DNA of 64,000 nt from an uncultured Alcanivorax sp. (GTDB lineage Bacteria > Pseudomonadota > Gammaproteobacteria > Pseudomonadales > Alcanivoracaceae). The stretch covers positions 124,001 through 188,000 of the forward strand of contig NZ_CAMYIV010000006.1 in the NCBI RefSeq assembly GCF_947258575.1. Direction: 5' to 3'. Positions 8,690-17,458 of this stretch are shown here, one piece after another (position 1 is the first letter of the stretch; every line of letters begins with the position of its first letter). Position numbers and translations under genes: made by a program. The notes beneath the pieces are model-generated. The model did not search any database, was not told where the DNA came from, and worked only from the letters and a program-made list of their open reading frames with translations.

Positions 8690-10852
8690 CTAATGCAGAA
8701 GAATATCTCTCGAAGACTCGTTATTTTTTACAAGGACTTTACCAATTTCTGATGCGTTCACTGCGGCTTCACGCAATTGCGTCAGGGCCCGGGGCAGGGC
8801 CTCTTCGGGAATGCTGAATAGCAGGCCGCCGGCGGTCTGTGGGTCGCACAGGGTAGTCAGTAGCGGCTCTGCAACCTGCTGCGTATCGCAGTGCATCAAC
8901 ACGTTCCGGTTGGCCTCGTTGAGGGTGCTGCTCACCCCCTGTTCAATCAGCGACAGGGTGCCGGGCAGCAAGGGAATGCTGTCGGTATCGATGGCCATGG
9001 CCACATGACTTTGCTGACAAATTTCATGGAGGTGGCCGAGTAGACCAAAGCCGGTGACATCGGTGCAGGCATGCACGGGAAAATCCTGCATGACCTGTTG
9101 GGCGATGCGATTGCTGATCAACAAGTGGTCCAGAGTGGCATCCAGCCAGGGGCCGTGCAGTTTGTCTTTCTGCATCATGGCGGCCAGCTGTACGCCGCTA
9201 CCCAGGGGTTTGGTGAGCAGCAGGCGGTCGCCCTCCCGGGCACCGCGCTTGTGCCAGAGTTGTTGCGGGTCCGCCTGACCGTTGACGGTAAGGCCGGCGG
9301 CCATCTGCGGGCCTTCGATGGTGTGGCCGCCCACCAGGGTGCAGCCGGCGGCGTTCAGTTCTTTCACCGCACCGGCCATCAACCGTTGCAGATCCCGGCC
9401 CTGCAATTTCGGGTGATGCCAGGGCAGGGTCACGTTGGCGAGGGCGGAGTGGGGCGTGGCGTTCATGGCGTACAGATCGCTGAGGCTGTGCAGCGCCGCT
9501 ACCCGGCCGAACAAAAACGGTTCGTCGATAAAGGCCGGAAAAAAATCCAGGCTCTGCACGAGACGTTGGTTGTCGGCCCAGCGAATGATTGCCGCGTCAT
9601 CGGCGGCATCCACCCCGGCCTCGATGCCTTCACGGATATGAGGCTGTAGATCCCGCAACGCATCATGGAGCGCACCACTGCCTACCTTGGCGCCACAACC
9701 GGCACAGTGCAGGGTATCCGGGTCCGCCGGTGGTGGCGTCATCGTGGGTAACTGATCGCCGAACTTGTTCATAAAGGCCCGGTCGATACGGTCTTTCCAG
9801 CGCCACACCCAGTGCCCGGCGGCGGACAGGGCGCCGCCACGGCTGGCCACCGCCTGTTTGCCCCCGGCGGAGAGCAGCGAGAGAAAATGTTTTTGTGGAT
9901 GATAGACCTGCAATGGCTGACCGGTGATGGCGGCGCGCAGGTTATGGGCCAGCACCTTGGCCTGACGCACCGCGTAGACGCCGGCCTTGGGCAGACTGTC
10001 AGGAAAGGCGGCACAATCACCGGCGGCAAACACGCGGTTGTCGCTGCGGCTTTGCAGGGTGGCTTGTACATGCACAAAGCCTTTTTCGTCAAAGTCCAGA
10101 TCGCTGTTGGCGATGACTCGGGTGCCACGCACGCCGGTGCACCAGAGCACTCGCGAGGCGTTCAGGGGGGCGTCGTTGGCGTAAAGGGTGCCATCGCGTT
10201 TTTCCACTCGCGTGTGCTCGCGCAGCTGGATACCGTAGTCATCCAGATACCGTCGCATGCGACGACGCACCGACTCCGGGTAGCTGGGCAGAAGGATGCC
10301 GCCGCTGATCAGTGACAAGGGTGTATGGCGTCCCTCACGGCGTTGAGACTCGGCGATGGCCAGGGCCATTTCGGTGCCGCCGGCACCGGCCCCGACCACC
10401 GCCAGAGGGCTGTCGCCATCGCGCCATTGTTGCCAGCGTTGATGGAAACTGGCCACCGGTTTTACTGGCACGATATCCGGGTGGTCTTCGCCCACCGGTT
10501 GCAGGTTCGGGGTGGCGCCCACATCCAGGCTCAGCCAGTCGTATTCCAGGGTGCTGCCATCGTCCAGAGTGAGGCGGCGCTCGGCGCTGCAGATCGTTGT
10601 CACCGCGGCGCGGATAAAGCGGGTGCCGGTGGCGATGCACAGCCGGTACAGGTCCACATGGGTATCGGTGAGGCTGTAGTGGCCGGCAATCAGGCCAGGC
10701 AACATGCCGGAGTAGGCACTGAGGGCATCCGGAGACACCAGGGTGATTCGCACACCGGGTACCGGTTTCATGGCCAGCATGCGCAGGGCCAGCGCATGGC
10801 TGTGGCCGCCGCCCACCAGTACCAGATCGTGATTGGCCGACGGAGTCATCAC
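8690..10852 (-). CDS. selD: Selenide, water dikinase fused to an N-terminal FAD/NAD(P) oxidoreductase
   Basis: The C-terminal half makes selenophosphate from selenide and ATP. The N-terminal half (residues 1 to about 370) is an NDH-2-like flavoprotein with a dinucleotide motif (LVGGGHSHALAL) and a second FAD signature (VFAAGDCAAF). SelD starts near residue 380 with HCAGCGAK; the Cys matching E. coli Cys17 is C386 and the Lys is K389. The active-site codon is TGT, so this is a Cys and not a selenocysteine form. The 720-residue length fits a known fusion class. The flavoprotein part may reduce a selenium species for the kinase, which is inference. Its ATG overlaps the PhzF stop by 4 bases (ATGA). 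It is the last gene of the selenium cluster. Confidence 0.93.
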   Translation of the reverse strand: MMTPSANHDLVLVGGGHSHALALRMLAMKPVPGVRITLVSPDALSAYSGMLPGLIAGHYSLTDTHVDLYRLCIATGTRFIRAAVTTICSAERRLTLDDGSTLEYDWLSLDVGATPNLQPVGEDHPDIVPVKPVASFHQRWQQWRDGDSPLAVVGAGAGGTEMALAIAESQRREGRHTPLSLISGGILLPSYPESVRRRMRRYLDDYGIQLREHTRVEKRDGTLYANDAPLNASRVLWCTGVRGTRVIANSDLDFDEKGFVHVQATLQSRSDNRVFAAGDCAAFPDSLPKAGVYAVRQAKVLAHNLRAAITGQPLQVYHPQKHFLSLLSAGGKQAVASRGGALSAAGHWVWRWKDRIDRAFMNKFGDQLPTMTPPPADPDTLHCAGCGAKVGSGALHDALRDLQPHIREGIEAGVDAADDAAIIRWADNQRLVQSLDFFPAFIDEPFLFGRVAALHSLSDLYAMNATPHSALANVTLPWHHPKLQGRDLQRLMAGAVKELNAAGCTLVGGHTIEGPQMAAGLTVNGQADPQQLWHKRGAREGDRLLLTKPLGSGVQLAAMMQKDKLHGPWLDATLDHLLISNRIAQQVMQDFPVHACTDVTGFGLLGHLHEICQQSHVAMAIDTDSIPLLPGTLSLIEQGVSSTLNEANRNVLMHCDTQQVAEPLLTTLCDPQTAGGLLFSIPEEALPRALTQLREAAVNASEIGKVLVKNNESSRDILLH

Positions 10853-11622
10853 AGCAGGATATCGCCTTTCAGAAAGCAGCGAGCCTGGCCACTCAGGGTG
10901 ACCCGGTCACCCTGTAGGGTGCAGTGCAGCTCTCCACCCCGGGCGGAAAGCTGGCGGGCGTGCAAAGACGTTTTGCCCAGCCGCTCGGCCCAGTAGGGGA
11001 CCAGGGTGCAATGGGCGGAACCGGTTACCGGATCTTCCGGCACCCCCTTGGCGGGGGCGAAAAAGCGGCTGACAAAATCGCAGTCGTCACCGGGGGCGGT
11101 GATCATGATCGCAAAGGTATCCAGCTTGCCGATGGCGGTGAAATCCGGCTGAAAGTCGCGCACCTGGTCGGCGCTGTCCAGCACCACCAGGGTGTCACGG
11201 GCCTGTAGCACGTCCTTGAGAGGAATGCCCAGCGCCTGCTCGAAGGGCTCGTGCTGGCTGACCGGGTGCCCGGGGCGAGCAGGAAAATCCAGACTGAAGG
11301 TCTGGCCACTACGGTCTATATAGAGCGCGCCGGAGGCGGTGTTGAAACGAATCCGCTCACCGGGAAAGCCCAGCGCATTGAACACCACCCAGGCAGCGGC
11401 CAGGGTGGCATGGCCACACAGATCCACTTCCACACTGGGGGTAAACCAGCGCAGCGTGTAGCCGGTGTCGTCCGGCACCAGAAAGGCCGTCTCCGACAGG
11501 TTGTTCTCCATGGCGATGTTCTGCAGCAGGACATCGTCCGGCCAGCGTTCCAGCGGCACCACCGCTGCCGGATTGCCGGCAAACAGGGAAGAGGTGAAGG
11601 CATCGACTTGATAGAGTTTCAT
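10849..11622 (-). CDS. PhzF-family isomerase-like protein in the selenium cluster
   Basis: The 257-residue product has the PhzF fold signatures: DAFTSSLFAGNPAAVV at the start, the catalytic Glu in NLSETAF, GHATLAAAWV, and PEDPVTGSAHC in the second lobe. Characterised members isomerise trans-2,3-dihydro-3-hydroxyanthranilate, but no phenazine genes are present. The ATGA overlap with selD and same-strand order behind the ABC transporter argue for a selenium-related or small-molecule repair role. The transporter permease ends 37 bases upstream. The role in this setting is unknown to me. The family call is secure, the function is not. Confidence 0.88.
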   Translation of the reverse strand: MKLYQVDAFTSSLFAGNPAAVVPLERWPDDVLLQNIAMENNLSETAFLVPDDTGYTLRWFTPSVEVDLCGHATLAAAWVVFNALGFPGERIRFNTASGALYIDRSGQTFSLDFPARPGHPVSQHEPFEQALGIPLKDVLQARDTLVVLDSADQVRDFQPDFTAIGKLDTFAIMITAPGDDCDFVSRFFAPAKGVPEDPVTGSAHCTLVPYWAERLGKTSLHARQLSARGGELHCTLQGDRVTLSGQARCFLKGDILL

Positions 11623-11659
11623 GAGCTGCCTTGAAAATAACGTGTTCGTTTCATTGGTT

Positions 11660-13156
11660 TCATAATCCCAACCCCGGCTTCAGCCGCAGCCGCTTGCGCA
11701 ACCCCCGCGACAGCGCATCCACCGCCAGATTGAGCATGACCGTGGCCAGGATCAATAGCAGGGTCCGGTCGAAGCGGAATTCCGCCACGCTGGAATCAAT
11801 ATAGAAACCCAGGGTATGGATGCCAAGAATCCCCAGCACCGCCGTTTCGCGCATGATCACTTCCCATCGATAGAGCAGGAAGGCCAGCAGATTGGGAGTG
11901 ACCCGGGGCAGCACTTCCCAGGCGTAGCGGTTGATGCCGGTAGGAGCGTCCGCGCGCAGTTTCAGGCTTTCGCTGAATCGGCCGGTGAGGTGGGCGACGA
12001 TAGCGCCGGTGTGCAGGGCGAGAGCCAGAATGCCGGGCAGCATGGACGGGCCGAGCAGAATCAGGAAAAAGAAGGCGAGAAAGAATTCCGGGGTGGTGCG
12101 CATGACCACCAGCAGGCCATGCCCGGCGGTGCGACTGGCCCGGTTGCCGAACAATGGTGAGATCAGCGGGAACAGCAGCAGCGACAACAAGCCGGTGAGC
12201 AGCAGGGCGCCGAGGCCCAGTACCAGAGTCTGCCAGAGCCCCGGCCACAGTTGTTGTTGCCAGAGCATGGCGAACCAGTGCCACAGTTCCATGAGCCCAC
12301 CGCCCTGGCGTAACGGTAGTGGCACCAAGTCCACGGTGACGAAGCGCACCAGATTATCGAGCCGGCCGGTGAACAACGGCGGTGCCCAGGCGATGGCGGC
12401 CAGCAGGTACACGGGGATCAAGGCCGGGCGCAGCCACCAGCGCAGGGTAAAGATGATGGCAAAGAACAGGTACAACAGGGCAGCGCCCTGGTCGTAGCTG
12501 CCTTCCCGAAAGGCGGTTTCCAGGTGAAAGCCCAGGGTGGGCAGGCCGATAAAACCGAGGATGGCGGAGGCGCGGATGGCGCATTCCAGCCGGTAGCCGC
12601 CGTAGGCCTTGAAGGCCTGCCAGACCAGCGGCAGGCGGGCATAGAAGAACACGCTCAGGCGCTGGCCGCTGGCAGGCAGGGCGCCGGCGGGAGCCGGGTC
12701 CGCCTCTTCCAGAAATTCACCGAAGACCTTGGCGAAGATGCCCGCGTAGGGAATGGCGATGGCCAGTACCCCGGTGACGGTGCTCAGCCCGGCTACCTGC
12801 AACAGCAGCAGGCCCCAGAACAGTTCGTGGACGGCGCGGATGCTGGCGGCAACGCCCCGCACCCAACGGTGATGCCAGGCCATGGCCATGAGAAAGCCAA
12901 ACAGGGCGGCCAGGGCGGTGCCTTGCCAGGCGAAGGCCAGGGTGTTGGCCAGGGCCCGCCAAAGGTTATCGGTGGAGAAAAAATCCGGTACCAGAAAGCC
13001 CTGGCCCATGCGCAGTAGTTCGCTACCGGGGGAGGAGCGGGTGATGTCCAGGTCGGCCGCCGCCAGGGCGATCAGCCCGGCCACGGCCAGCCAGAAGCTG
13101 GCCCGACGCCACCGGGCGGCGGTGGTGTTGACGCGCTGCCGGACGGCGGAGCTCAT
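11660..13156 (-). CDS. Fused double PhnE-like ABC permease, putative selenate transporter
   Basis: The 498-residue inner-membrane protein contains two tandem permease units of about 240 residues, with about ten to twelve hydrophobic segments. Unit two carries a recognisable permease loop (SLKLRADAPTGINRYAWEVLPRVTPNLLAFLLYRWE). Unit one carries the weaker matching sequence around FKAYGGYRLECAIRASAILGFIGLPTLGF. PhnE-type permeases usually have one such unit, so this looks like a gene duplication and fusion that makes a single-chain permease pair. It overlaps the ATPase gene by 4 bases. Selenate or another selenium oxyanion is the expected cargo because the binding protein matches the putative selenate class. 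Confidence 0.85.
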   Translation of the reverse strand: MSSAVRQRVNTTAARWRRASFWLAVAGLIALAAADLDITRSSPGSELLRMGQGFLVPDFFSTDNLWRALANTLAFAWQGTALAALFGFLMAMAWHHRWVRGVAASIRAVHELFWGLLLLQVAGLSTVTGVLAIAIPYAGIFAKVFGEFLEEADPAPAGALPASGQRLSVFFYARLPLVWQAFKAYGGYRLECAIRASAILGFIGLPTLGFHLETAFREGSYDQGAALLYLFFAIIFTLRWWLRPALIPVYLLAAIAWAPPLFTGRLDNLVRFVTVDLVPLPLRQGGGLMELWHWFAMLWQQQLWPGLWQTLVLGLGALLLTGLLSLLLFPLISPLFGNRASRTAGHGLLVVMRTTPEFFLAFFFLILLGPSMLPGILALALHTGAIVAHLTGRFSESLKLRADAPTGINRYAWEVLPRVTPNLLAFLLYRWEVIMRETAVLGILGIHTLGFYIDSSVAEFRFDRTLLLILATVMLNLAVDALSRGLRKRLRLKPGLGL

Positions 13157-13803
13157 TGGTAGAGCGTGTCCAGATCACCCAGGTTCAGGGTGCTGGCGGG
13201 GGCATCGAGCAGAATCTTGCCGTCGCCCAGACCGATGATGCGGTCGCAGCATTGCAGCGCCAGCTCACGATCATGCAGGGCGACCACGGCGGTTTGGTGG
13301 CGGGCCAGCGACCGTTGCAGCAGATCAAGCCCCTGATGTTCGTCCAGACTGGAGACCGGTTCGTCGGCCAGCAGCACCGCGCGCTGCGTATAGAGCGCCC
13401 GGCCCAGGGCAACCCGTTGCGCCTGACCGCCGGATAGCTGGTCCACGCTGGTGAACAGCTTGTCCTGTAACCCCAGTTCCCGGGCCAGTTCTCCCACGCT
13501 GGACTTTTCCCTGGCGCTGGGCCAGATCAGGTTGCGCAGGTTGGTCAGCGTCGGGTTACGGGGCAGGGCGCCCATGTAGAGGTTGTGGAAGACGCTGAGC
13601 ATGGGTACCAAGTCACCGGCCTGGGGGCACCAGGCACAGCGGGCTTCCTGCTGCTGGCGCAGGGCGGCCAGCAATGTGGATTTGCCGGCACCGGAAGGAC
13701 CCAGCAACGCCACCTTCTCGCCGTCGGCAATGGTCAGCGACAGGGACGCAAACACGACCTGGCCGGGATGGCCAAGCCGTGCGTTCTCAAGATGGAATGT
13801 CAA
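13153..13803 (-). CDS. ABC transporter ATP-binding protein, putative selenate transporter
   Basis: The 216-residue ATPase drives the neighbouring permease. Visible motifs are Walker A GPSGAGKS (35-42), the signature LSGGQAQRVALGRAL, Walker B VLLADEP, and a switch His in VVALHDRE. It is short for the family, having no regulatory C-terminal domain. A small Cys pair (RCAWCPQAG) lies after the Walker A helix, in the Q-loop region where CxxC is unusual; it could bind metal or be redox-sensitive. It starts 12 bases after the binding-protein gene and overlaps the permease gene by 4 bases. Confidence 0.9.
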   Translation of the reverse strand: MTFHLENARLGHPGQVVFASLSLTIADGEKVALLGPSGAGKSTLLAALRQQQEARCAWCPQAGDLVPMLSVFHNLYMGALPRNPTLTNLRNLIWPSAREKSSVGELARELGLQDKLFTSVDQLSGGQAQRVALGRALYTQRAVLLADEPVSSLDEHQGLDLLQRSLARHQTAVVALHDRELALQCCDRIIGLGDGKILLDAPASTLNLGDLDTLYQ

Positions 13804-13815
13804 AATCCGATCCTG

Positions 13816-14688
13816 TTACTGCGCGTCCAGCAGGCCGATGGCTTCGGCGGTGTCCTCGATGGGCGCAAAGTCGTCATTGCTGGCAGGAATGAATTTTTCC
13901 CGCGGGAACGCATTCAGCAGAACCGGATCATCAATAGCCAGCAGGGCGTCGGTGACGCGCTGGGTGAAGCCGTCGCCGAACTTGTCATTCAGGTCGCCGC
14001 GCACGGTCCAGTGATAGTCCGGATAGCCAGGGGTTTCCCAGATGACCTGCACCTTGTCGGTGTCGATCTTGCCTTCTTCCAGTTCCCGCTCCCATACCTT
14101 GTAGTTCACTGCGCCGGTGGCGTAGGCGCCGCTTTGCACCAGGGCAATGGTGGCGCTGTGATCACCGGAGAAGCCGACTTTCTCGAACAGCTGGTCCGGG
14201 GACTCGTTGAAGGCCTCGCGCAGGTAGAACTCCGGCATCAAGCGCCCGGAGGTGCTGCCCTTGGAACCAAAAGTAAAGGACGTCTGCTCGACAAAGGCGT
14301 CGGTGAGCGTCTCGGACGGGCTCAGGCCAGTGCTGGTGTTGGCGATGAAGTAGGACTTGAAGTCAGGGTCTTCCAGGCCCTGGGCGATGGCCTGGGACCC
14401 GCGCACCAGACGACGGGCCTGGACACCGGACAGACCGCCGAACCAGGCCATCTGCACTTCGTTATTGCGGAAGGCCGTGACGGCGGCGGCATAGGATTTC
14501 ACCGGCACATATTTCACCGGCACGCCCAGTTGCTCTTCCAGATAGAGGGCAACCACGCCGAAGCGTTTTTCCAGTTGCGATTCATCCTGATCAGGGATGG
14601 CGGTGAAAACGAAGGTCCCGGTATGGGGTTCGTTACAGGCAGAAAGCAGCAGTGCTGCAAACAGGGCGGCAAGAAGCTTGAAGCGCAT
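13816..14688 (-). CDS. Periplasmic binding lipoprotein, putative selenate ABC transporter
   Basis: The 290-residue product is a PhnD-like oxyanion-binding protein. A lipobox ends in LLLSAC (C18), so it is anchored to the membrane as a lipoprotein. The body shows the class signatures FTAIPDQDESQLEKRF, VPVKSYAAAVTAFRN, and MAWFGGLSGVQARR. I recognise this set as the NCBI family named putative selenate ABC transporter substrate-binding protein (TIGR04553), a name based on association with selD. True phosphonate transport is less likely because no phn genes are present. A 171-base gap separates it from mnmH, so it may have its own promoter. Confidence 0.88.
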   Translation of the reverse strand: MRFKLLAALFAALLLSACNEPHTGTFVFTAIPDQDESQLEKRFGVVALYLEEQLGVPVKYVPVKSYAAAVTAFRNNEVQMAWFGGLSGVQARRLVRGSQAIAQGLEDPDFKSYFIANTSTGLSPSETLTDAFVEQTSFTFGSKGSTSGRLMPEFYLREAFNESPDQLFEKVGFSGDHSATIALVQSGAYATGAVNYKVWERELEEGKIDTDKVQVIWETPGYPDYHWTVRGDLNDKFGDGFTQRVTDALLAIDDPVLLNAFPREKFIPASNDDFAPIEDTAEAIGLLDAQ

Positions 14689-14859
14689 TGTTGACTCCGT
14701 TCAATAGGGAGGCTTACCGGACAAAGTGAACATCTCATCGCGGGCCCGGCCAGACACGACAAGGGGATTATAGAGCGCTTAGCCGGGGATGCCAGCCAGG
14801 AACCTTGCCGAAAGAGAAATATCCGTTGGAGCTTTGCGAGCAAGGCTCCAACAGTCGCT

Positions 14860-15963
14860 TCAGGCTTCAGGTGTCAGGCGTTCTTCCAGAAACGCCATGA
14901 CCTCGTCGCGGCTACCCTCAAAGACGATGTCCCCTTCCCGGCGGGAAAGCATGTAGTCGTACATGGGGTCGTAGTAGTCGCTGAGCAGAGTGCGGATCCA
15001 GTCTTCGTGTAGCACGGTGTCTCCGCTGATGCGCTGTACGGCCAGGGCTTCGGACAGTTGCTGGCGGAGCTGCTGGTGACGCAGCCCGCCCAGCCGGCGG
15101 CGGATGCGGTCCATGGCGGCGAGTAGCTCTTCCCCCAGATAGTGGAGAGCCTGTTTTTCGCCGAAGTGCTGGCGGTATTCTTCCAGCGGCCCCACCACAT
15201 AATCTTCCAGGGTCACCTGCACCCGTGATTCCAGCGTCTCGTTGATGATGATGCGCGGGCAGGCCTTGATCTTGTCCTGCAGGGAAAAGGGCAGGTGGCA
15301 GCGGCCGATCAGCTTGCTTTCGTCTTCCAGTAATACCTGGGCCGGGTTCTGCGCCCGCTGCTTGAGCATGGCGATGGCCAGGGCATTGTCGAAATCGATC
15401 TGGGTAGGCTGGCCGCCGGGGCGTCGGCCGAACGAGGAGCCACGATGATGGGCCAGGCCTTCCAGATCCACGGCATTGGTCTGGCTTTCGATGACCCGGG
15501 TCTTGGCGCAACCGGTGCGGCCGCAGAGGATCTCGAAGGGCAGGGTGGCAATGCTGGCTTCCATCTCGTCGAGAAGGAAGCGGCGCATGGCCTTGTAGCC
15601 ACCGGTAACCAACGGCGCATCGATCCCGGCTTCCCGTAGCCAGGCCTGGGTGGTCTGGCTGCGCAGCCCGCCCCGAAAGCAATACAGATAACCGTTCGGG
15701 TTGGCCTGCCACCATTGCTGCCAGGCCTGCATACGCTGTTCCCGTTCCTCGCCGCTGACTAGCTGGTTACCGAGGTCAATGGCCGCCTGCTGGCCATGCT
15801 GCTTGTAACAGATGCCGATCTGGTGGCGCTCGTCGTCGTTGATCAGAGCGATATTGGTGGTGCCGGGGAAGGCGCCCTTGGCAAATTCCACAGGGGCACG
15901 CACGTCCAGCAGAGGCGTGTCGTTCAGAAACAGGGACAGGTAATCACGGGTATCGTCGCGCAT
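14860..15963 (-). CDS. mnmH: tRNA 2-selenouridine synthase
   Basis: The enzyme (also selU, ybbB) replaces sulfur by selenium at the wobble 2-thiouridine of certain tRNAs, using selenophosphate from SelD. The 367-residue product has an N-terminal rhodanese domain with LLDVRAPVEFAKGAFPG and the catalytic Cys in YCFRGGLRS (C95). A P-loop follows, GRTGCAKT (148-155), with a C-terminal helical region. Its length matches the family (about 365). No selA, selB or selC gene was seen in the window, so selenium here may serve tRNA modification rather than selenoproteins. It lies first in the same-strand selenium cluster. Confidence 0.95.
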   Translation of the reverse strand: MRDDTRDYLSLFLNDTPLLDVRAPVEFAKGAFPGTTNIALINDDERHQIGICYKQHGQQAAIDLGNQLVSGEEREQRMQAWQQWWQANPNGYLYCFRGGLRSQTTQAWLREAGIDAPLVTGGYKAMRRFLLDEMEASIATLPFEILCGRTGCAKTRVIESQTNAVDLEGLAHHRGSSFGRRPGGQPTQIDFDNALAIAMLKQRAQNPAQVLLEDESKLIGRCHLPFSLQDKIKACPRIIINETLESRVQVTLEDYVVGPLEEYRQHFGEKQALHYLGEELLAAMDRIRRRLGGLRHQQLRQQLSEALAVQRISGDTVLHEDWIRTLLSDYYDPMYDYMLSRREGDIVFEGSRDEVMAFLEERLTPEA

Positions 15964-16354
15964 GGGAAGCGAGTTTAGTGCAGCTACAAGCTACAAGCTA
16001 CAAGCCACGCTTGTAGGATAGGGAAAGGCTGGAAAATTCCCCGGACCTCGTCATTTCTACGAAGCTGCTGTAGGAGCTATGCTTGCATGGCGAACCGCGC
16101 TTGCGCGGAAATCGGCCGGAGGGCGATCAGGGATATCAGGGCTCGACAGGTTCCAGGAAGCATGGAGAATAGACGCTGATCTCTGCTGCCTCGCTTCGCT
16201 CGGTTCGCATGTCGCAGATCCCCTGGGGGGGGCAAGCATGGGCTCCTACATGTCATTGTTTGCCTGCATGCCACCCCCACAAAAAACGCGGGCAGGGCGC
16301 TGTGCGATTAGCACGGCCCTGACCGCGTTGCAGCTTGCGGCTTGAAGCTGTTTT
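15964..16354. repeat. Intergenic repeats, including a REP-like inverted pair
   Basis: No gene is supported here. A 7-bp unit (AGCTACA) is repeated three times near 15982-16005. At 16069 a TGTAGGAGC...GCTTGC unit begins, and an inverted version (GCAAGCATGGGCTCCTACA) ends at 16250; the pair resembles pseudomonad REP elements of the TGTAGGAGC-GCTTGC type. A run of eight G lies at 16224-16231. A CAGCTTGCGGCTTGAAGCTG palindrome-like stretch sits near 16330, just after the end of the MaoC gene. Confidence 0.65.
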
Positions 16355-17224
16355 TTACTCCGCCGGGCGGATCTGGCCGGCCAGGTGCGGCTTGATGCCG
16401 TCCTTGGCGAGCAGGCGGAAGTCGCTGCCGCCGTCAGCGGCTTTGTTCTCGAACTTCACGGTGGCAGGGATAAACATGGGCAGTTTGAACTGCACATCCA
16501 CGGTGAAAGCTTCTTCCGGCAGCTGGTTCTGCAGCTCGGCCAGGCAGCGGGCCTTGGACCACATGCCGTGGGCGATCTGGCGTTTGAAGCCGAACAACTT
16601 GGCGGACAGCGGATACAGGTGAATCGGGTTGCGGTCGCCGGAGACAGCGCCGTAGCGACGGCCGGTATCACCGGGCACTTTCCACTCCACGGTATCGGTG
16701 GCCGGTTGCGGTTTGGGCGCATCCTTCTTCTTGCTGCTGCCACCGCCGCCGCTGCGGAAAAAGTTCACCGATTCGCTTTCCCAGACCCGTTCACCGCCGG
16801 TGCTGATGCTGGTGAAGATGGAGAACTCGTAGCCCTTTTCCACCTTGGTCAGGTTGCCAAGGAAACACTTCACGTTCAGCTGCTCGCGCTCGCTGATCGG
16901 ACGGTACTGGGTGATGCTGTTGCGCACGTGCACCAGGCCCATGGCCGGGAACGGGAAGCCGTCGCTGAGGATCAGGGCCATATGCAGCGGAAAGGCGTGC
17001 ATGTGCGGGTAGGTGACCGGCAGCTTGCCGTCGGCGGCAAAGCCACACACCTTGCGGTAGGCCGCCAGGTGTTTTTCATCCAGTGCCACGTCGTTCAGAC
17101 GCAGGCCGATTTCCGGCAGGGTGGGGTTGCTGCCCGGCTTCACGGTGGCGCGCAGGACCGCCTTGGCGAAGTTGATCACCATGGGGGGCGCATTTCGCAG
17201 TTCGCGGAATTTTACCTCACTCAT
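16355..17224 (-). CDS. MaoC-like (R)-3-hydroxyacyl hydratase/dehydratase
   Basis: The 289-residue hot-dog protein should hydrate or dehydrate 3-hydroxyacyl thioesters. The C-terminal half has the MaoC hydratase motif: a GRRYGAVSGDRNPIH segment followed by IAHGMWSKARCLAEL. The N-terminal half looks like a second, degenerate hot-dog unit, and a Gly/Ser/Lys-rich linker joins them. ATG 17224 (AAAGGATCG upstream) was chosen over the upstream in-frame start at 17377, which would add a low-complexity tail. Together with the long FabG (30890) and the thiolase (32621) it could form a side pathway of fatty acid or hydroxyalkanoate metabolism; they are 13 kb apart, so this link is inference. Confidence 0.85.
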   Translation of the reverse strand: MSEVKFRELRNAPPMVINFAKAVLRATVKPGSNPTLPEIGLRLNDVALDEKHLAAYRKVCGFAADGKLPVTYPHMHAFPLHMALILSDGFPFPAMGLVHVRNSITQYRPISEREQLNVKCFLGNLTKVEKGYEFSIFTSISTGGERVWESESVNFFRSGGGGSSKKKDAPKPQPATDTVEWKVPGDTGRRYGAVSGDRNPIHLYPLSAKLFGFKRQIAHGMWSKARCLAELQNQLPEEAFTVDVQFKLPMFIPATVKFENKAADGGSDFRLLAKDGIKPHLAGQIRPAE

Positions 17225-17264
17225 TACTCGATCCTTTCCCGTTGGTCGTGTGGTGGTCTCAGAC

Positions 17265-17316
17265 CCATGATCTTTATGTCCCTGCGTTGTGACAGGCAGA
17301 GGCGCAAAGATCATGG
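17265..17316. promoter_or_regulatory. 11-bp perfect inverted repeat upstream of the MaoC gene
   Basis: CCATGATCTTT at 17265-17275 and AAAGATCATGG at 17306-17316 are exact inverse copies, 30 bases apart. They lie 41 to 92 bases before the MaoC start. They could be paired binding sites of one regulator or a leader hairpin. The rest of 17225-17458 shows no gene. Confidence 0.5.
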
Positions 17317-17458
17317 AACGACGACACGGAAGGAGTATAGAGCAGGGTAGCCGGCACGCTATTGGCCGTGCAGACAAGCTGTATAGGGACTAAAGCACAC
17401 GAAAAGAAAACTGTGATGGAGGTTTGCTGTCGGGAGGAAAGGGCCGCAAGCCCGGGGA

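Noticed and set aside
9695..9697. Selenocysteine codon in SelD
   Set aside because: The active-site codon is TGT (Cys), and the frame has no internal TGA.
11660..14688. Phosphonate (PhnCDE) transporter
   Set aside because: The fold is similar, but no phn catabolic genes are present and the operon contains selD and mnmH; the binding protein matches the putative selenate class.
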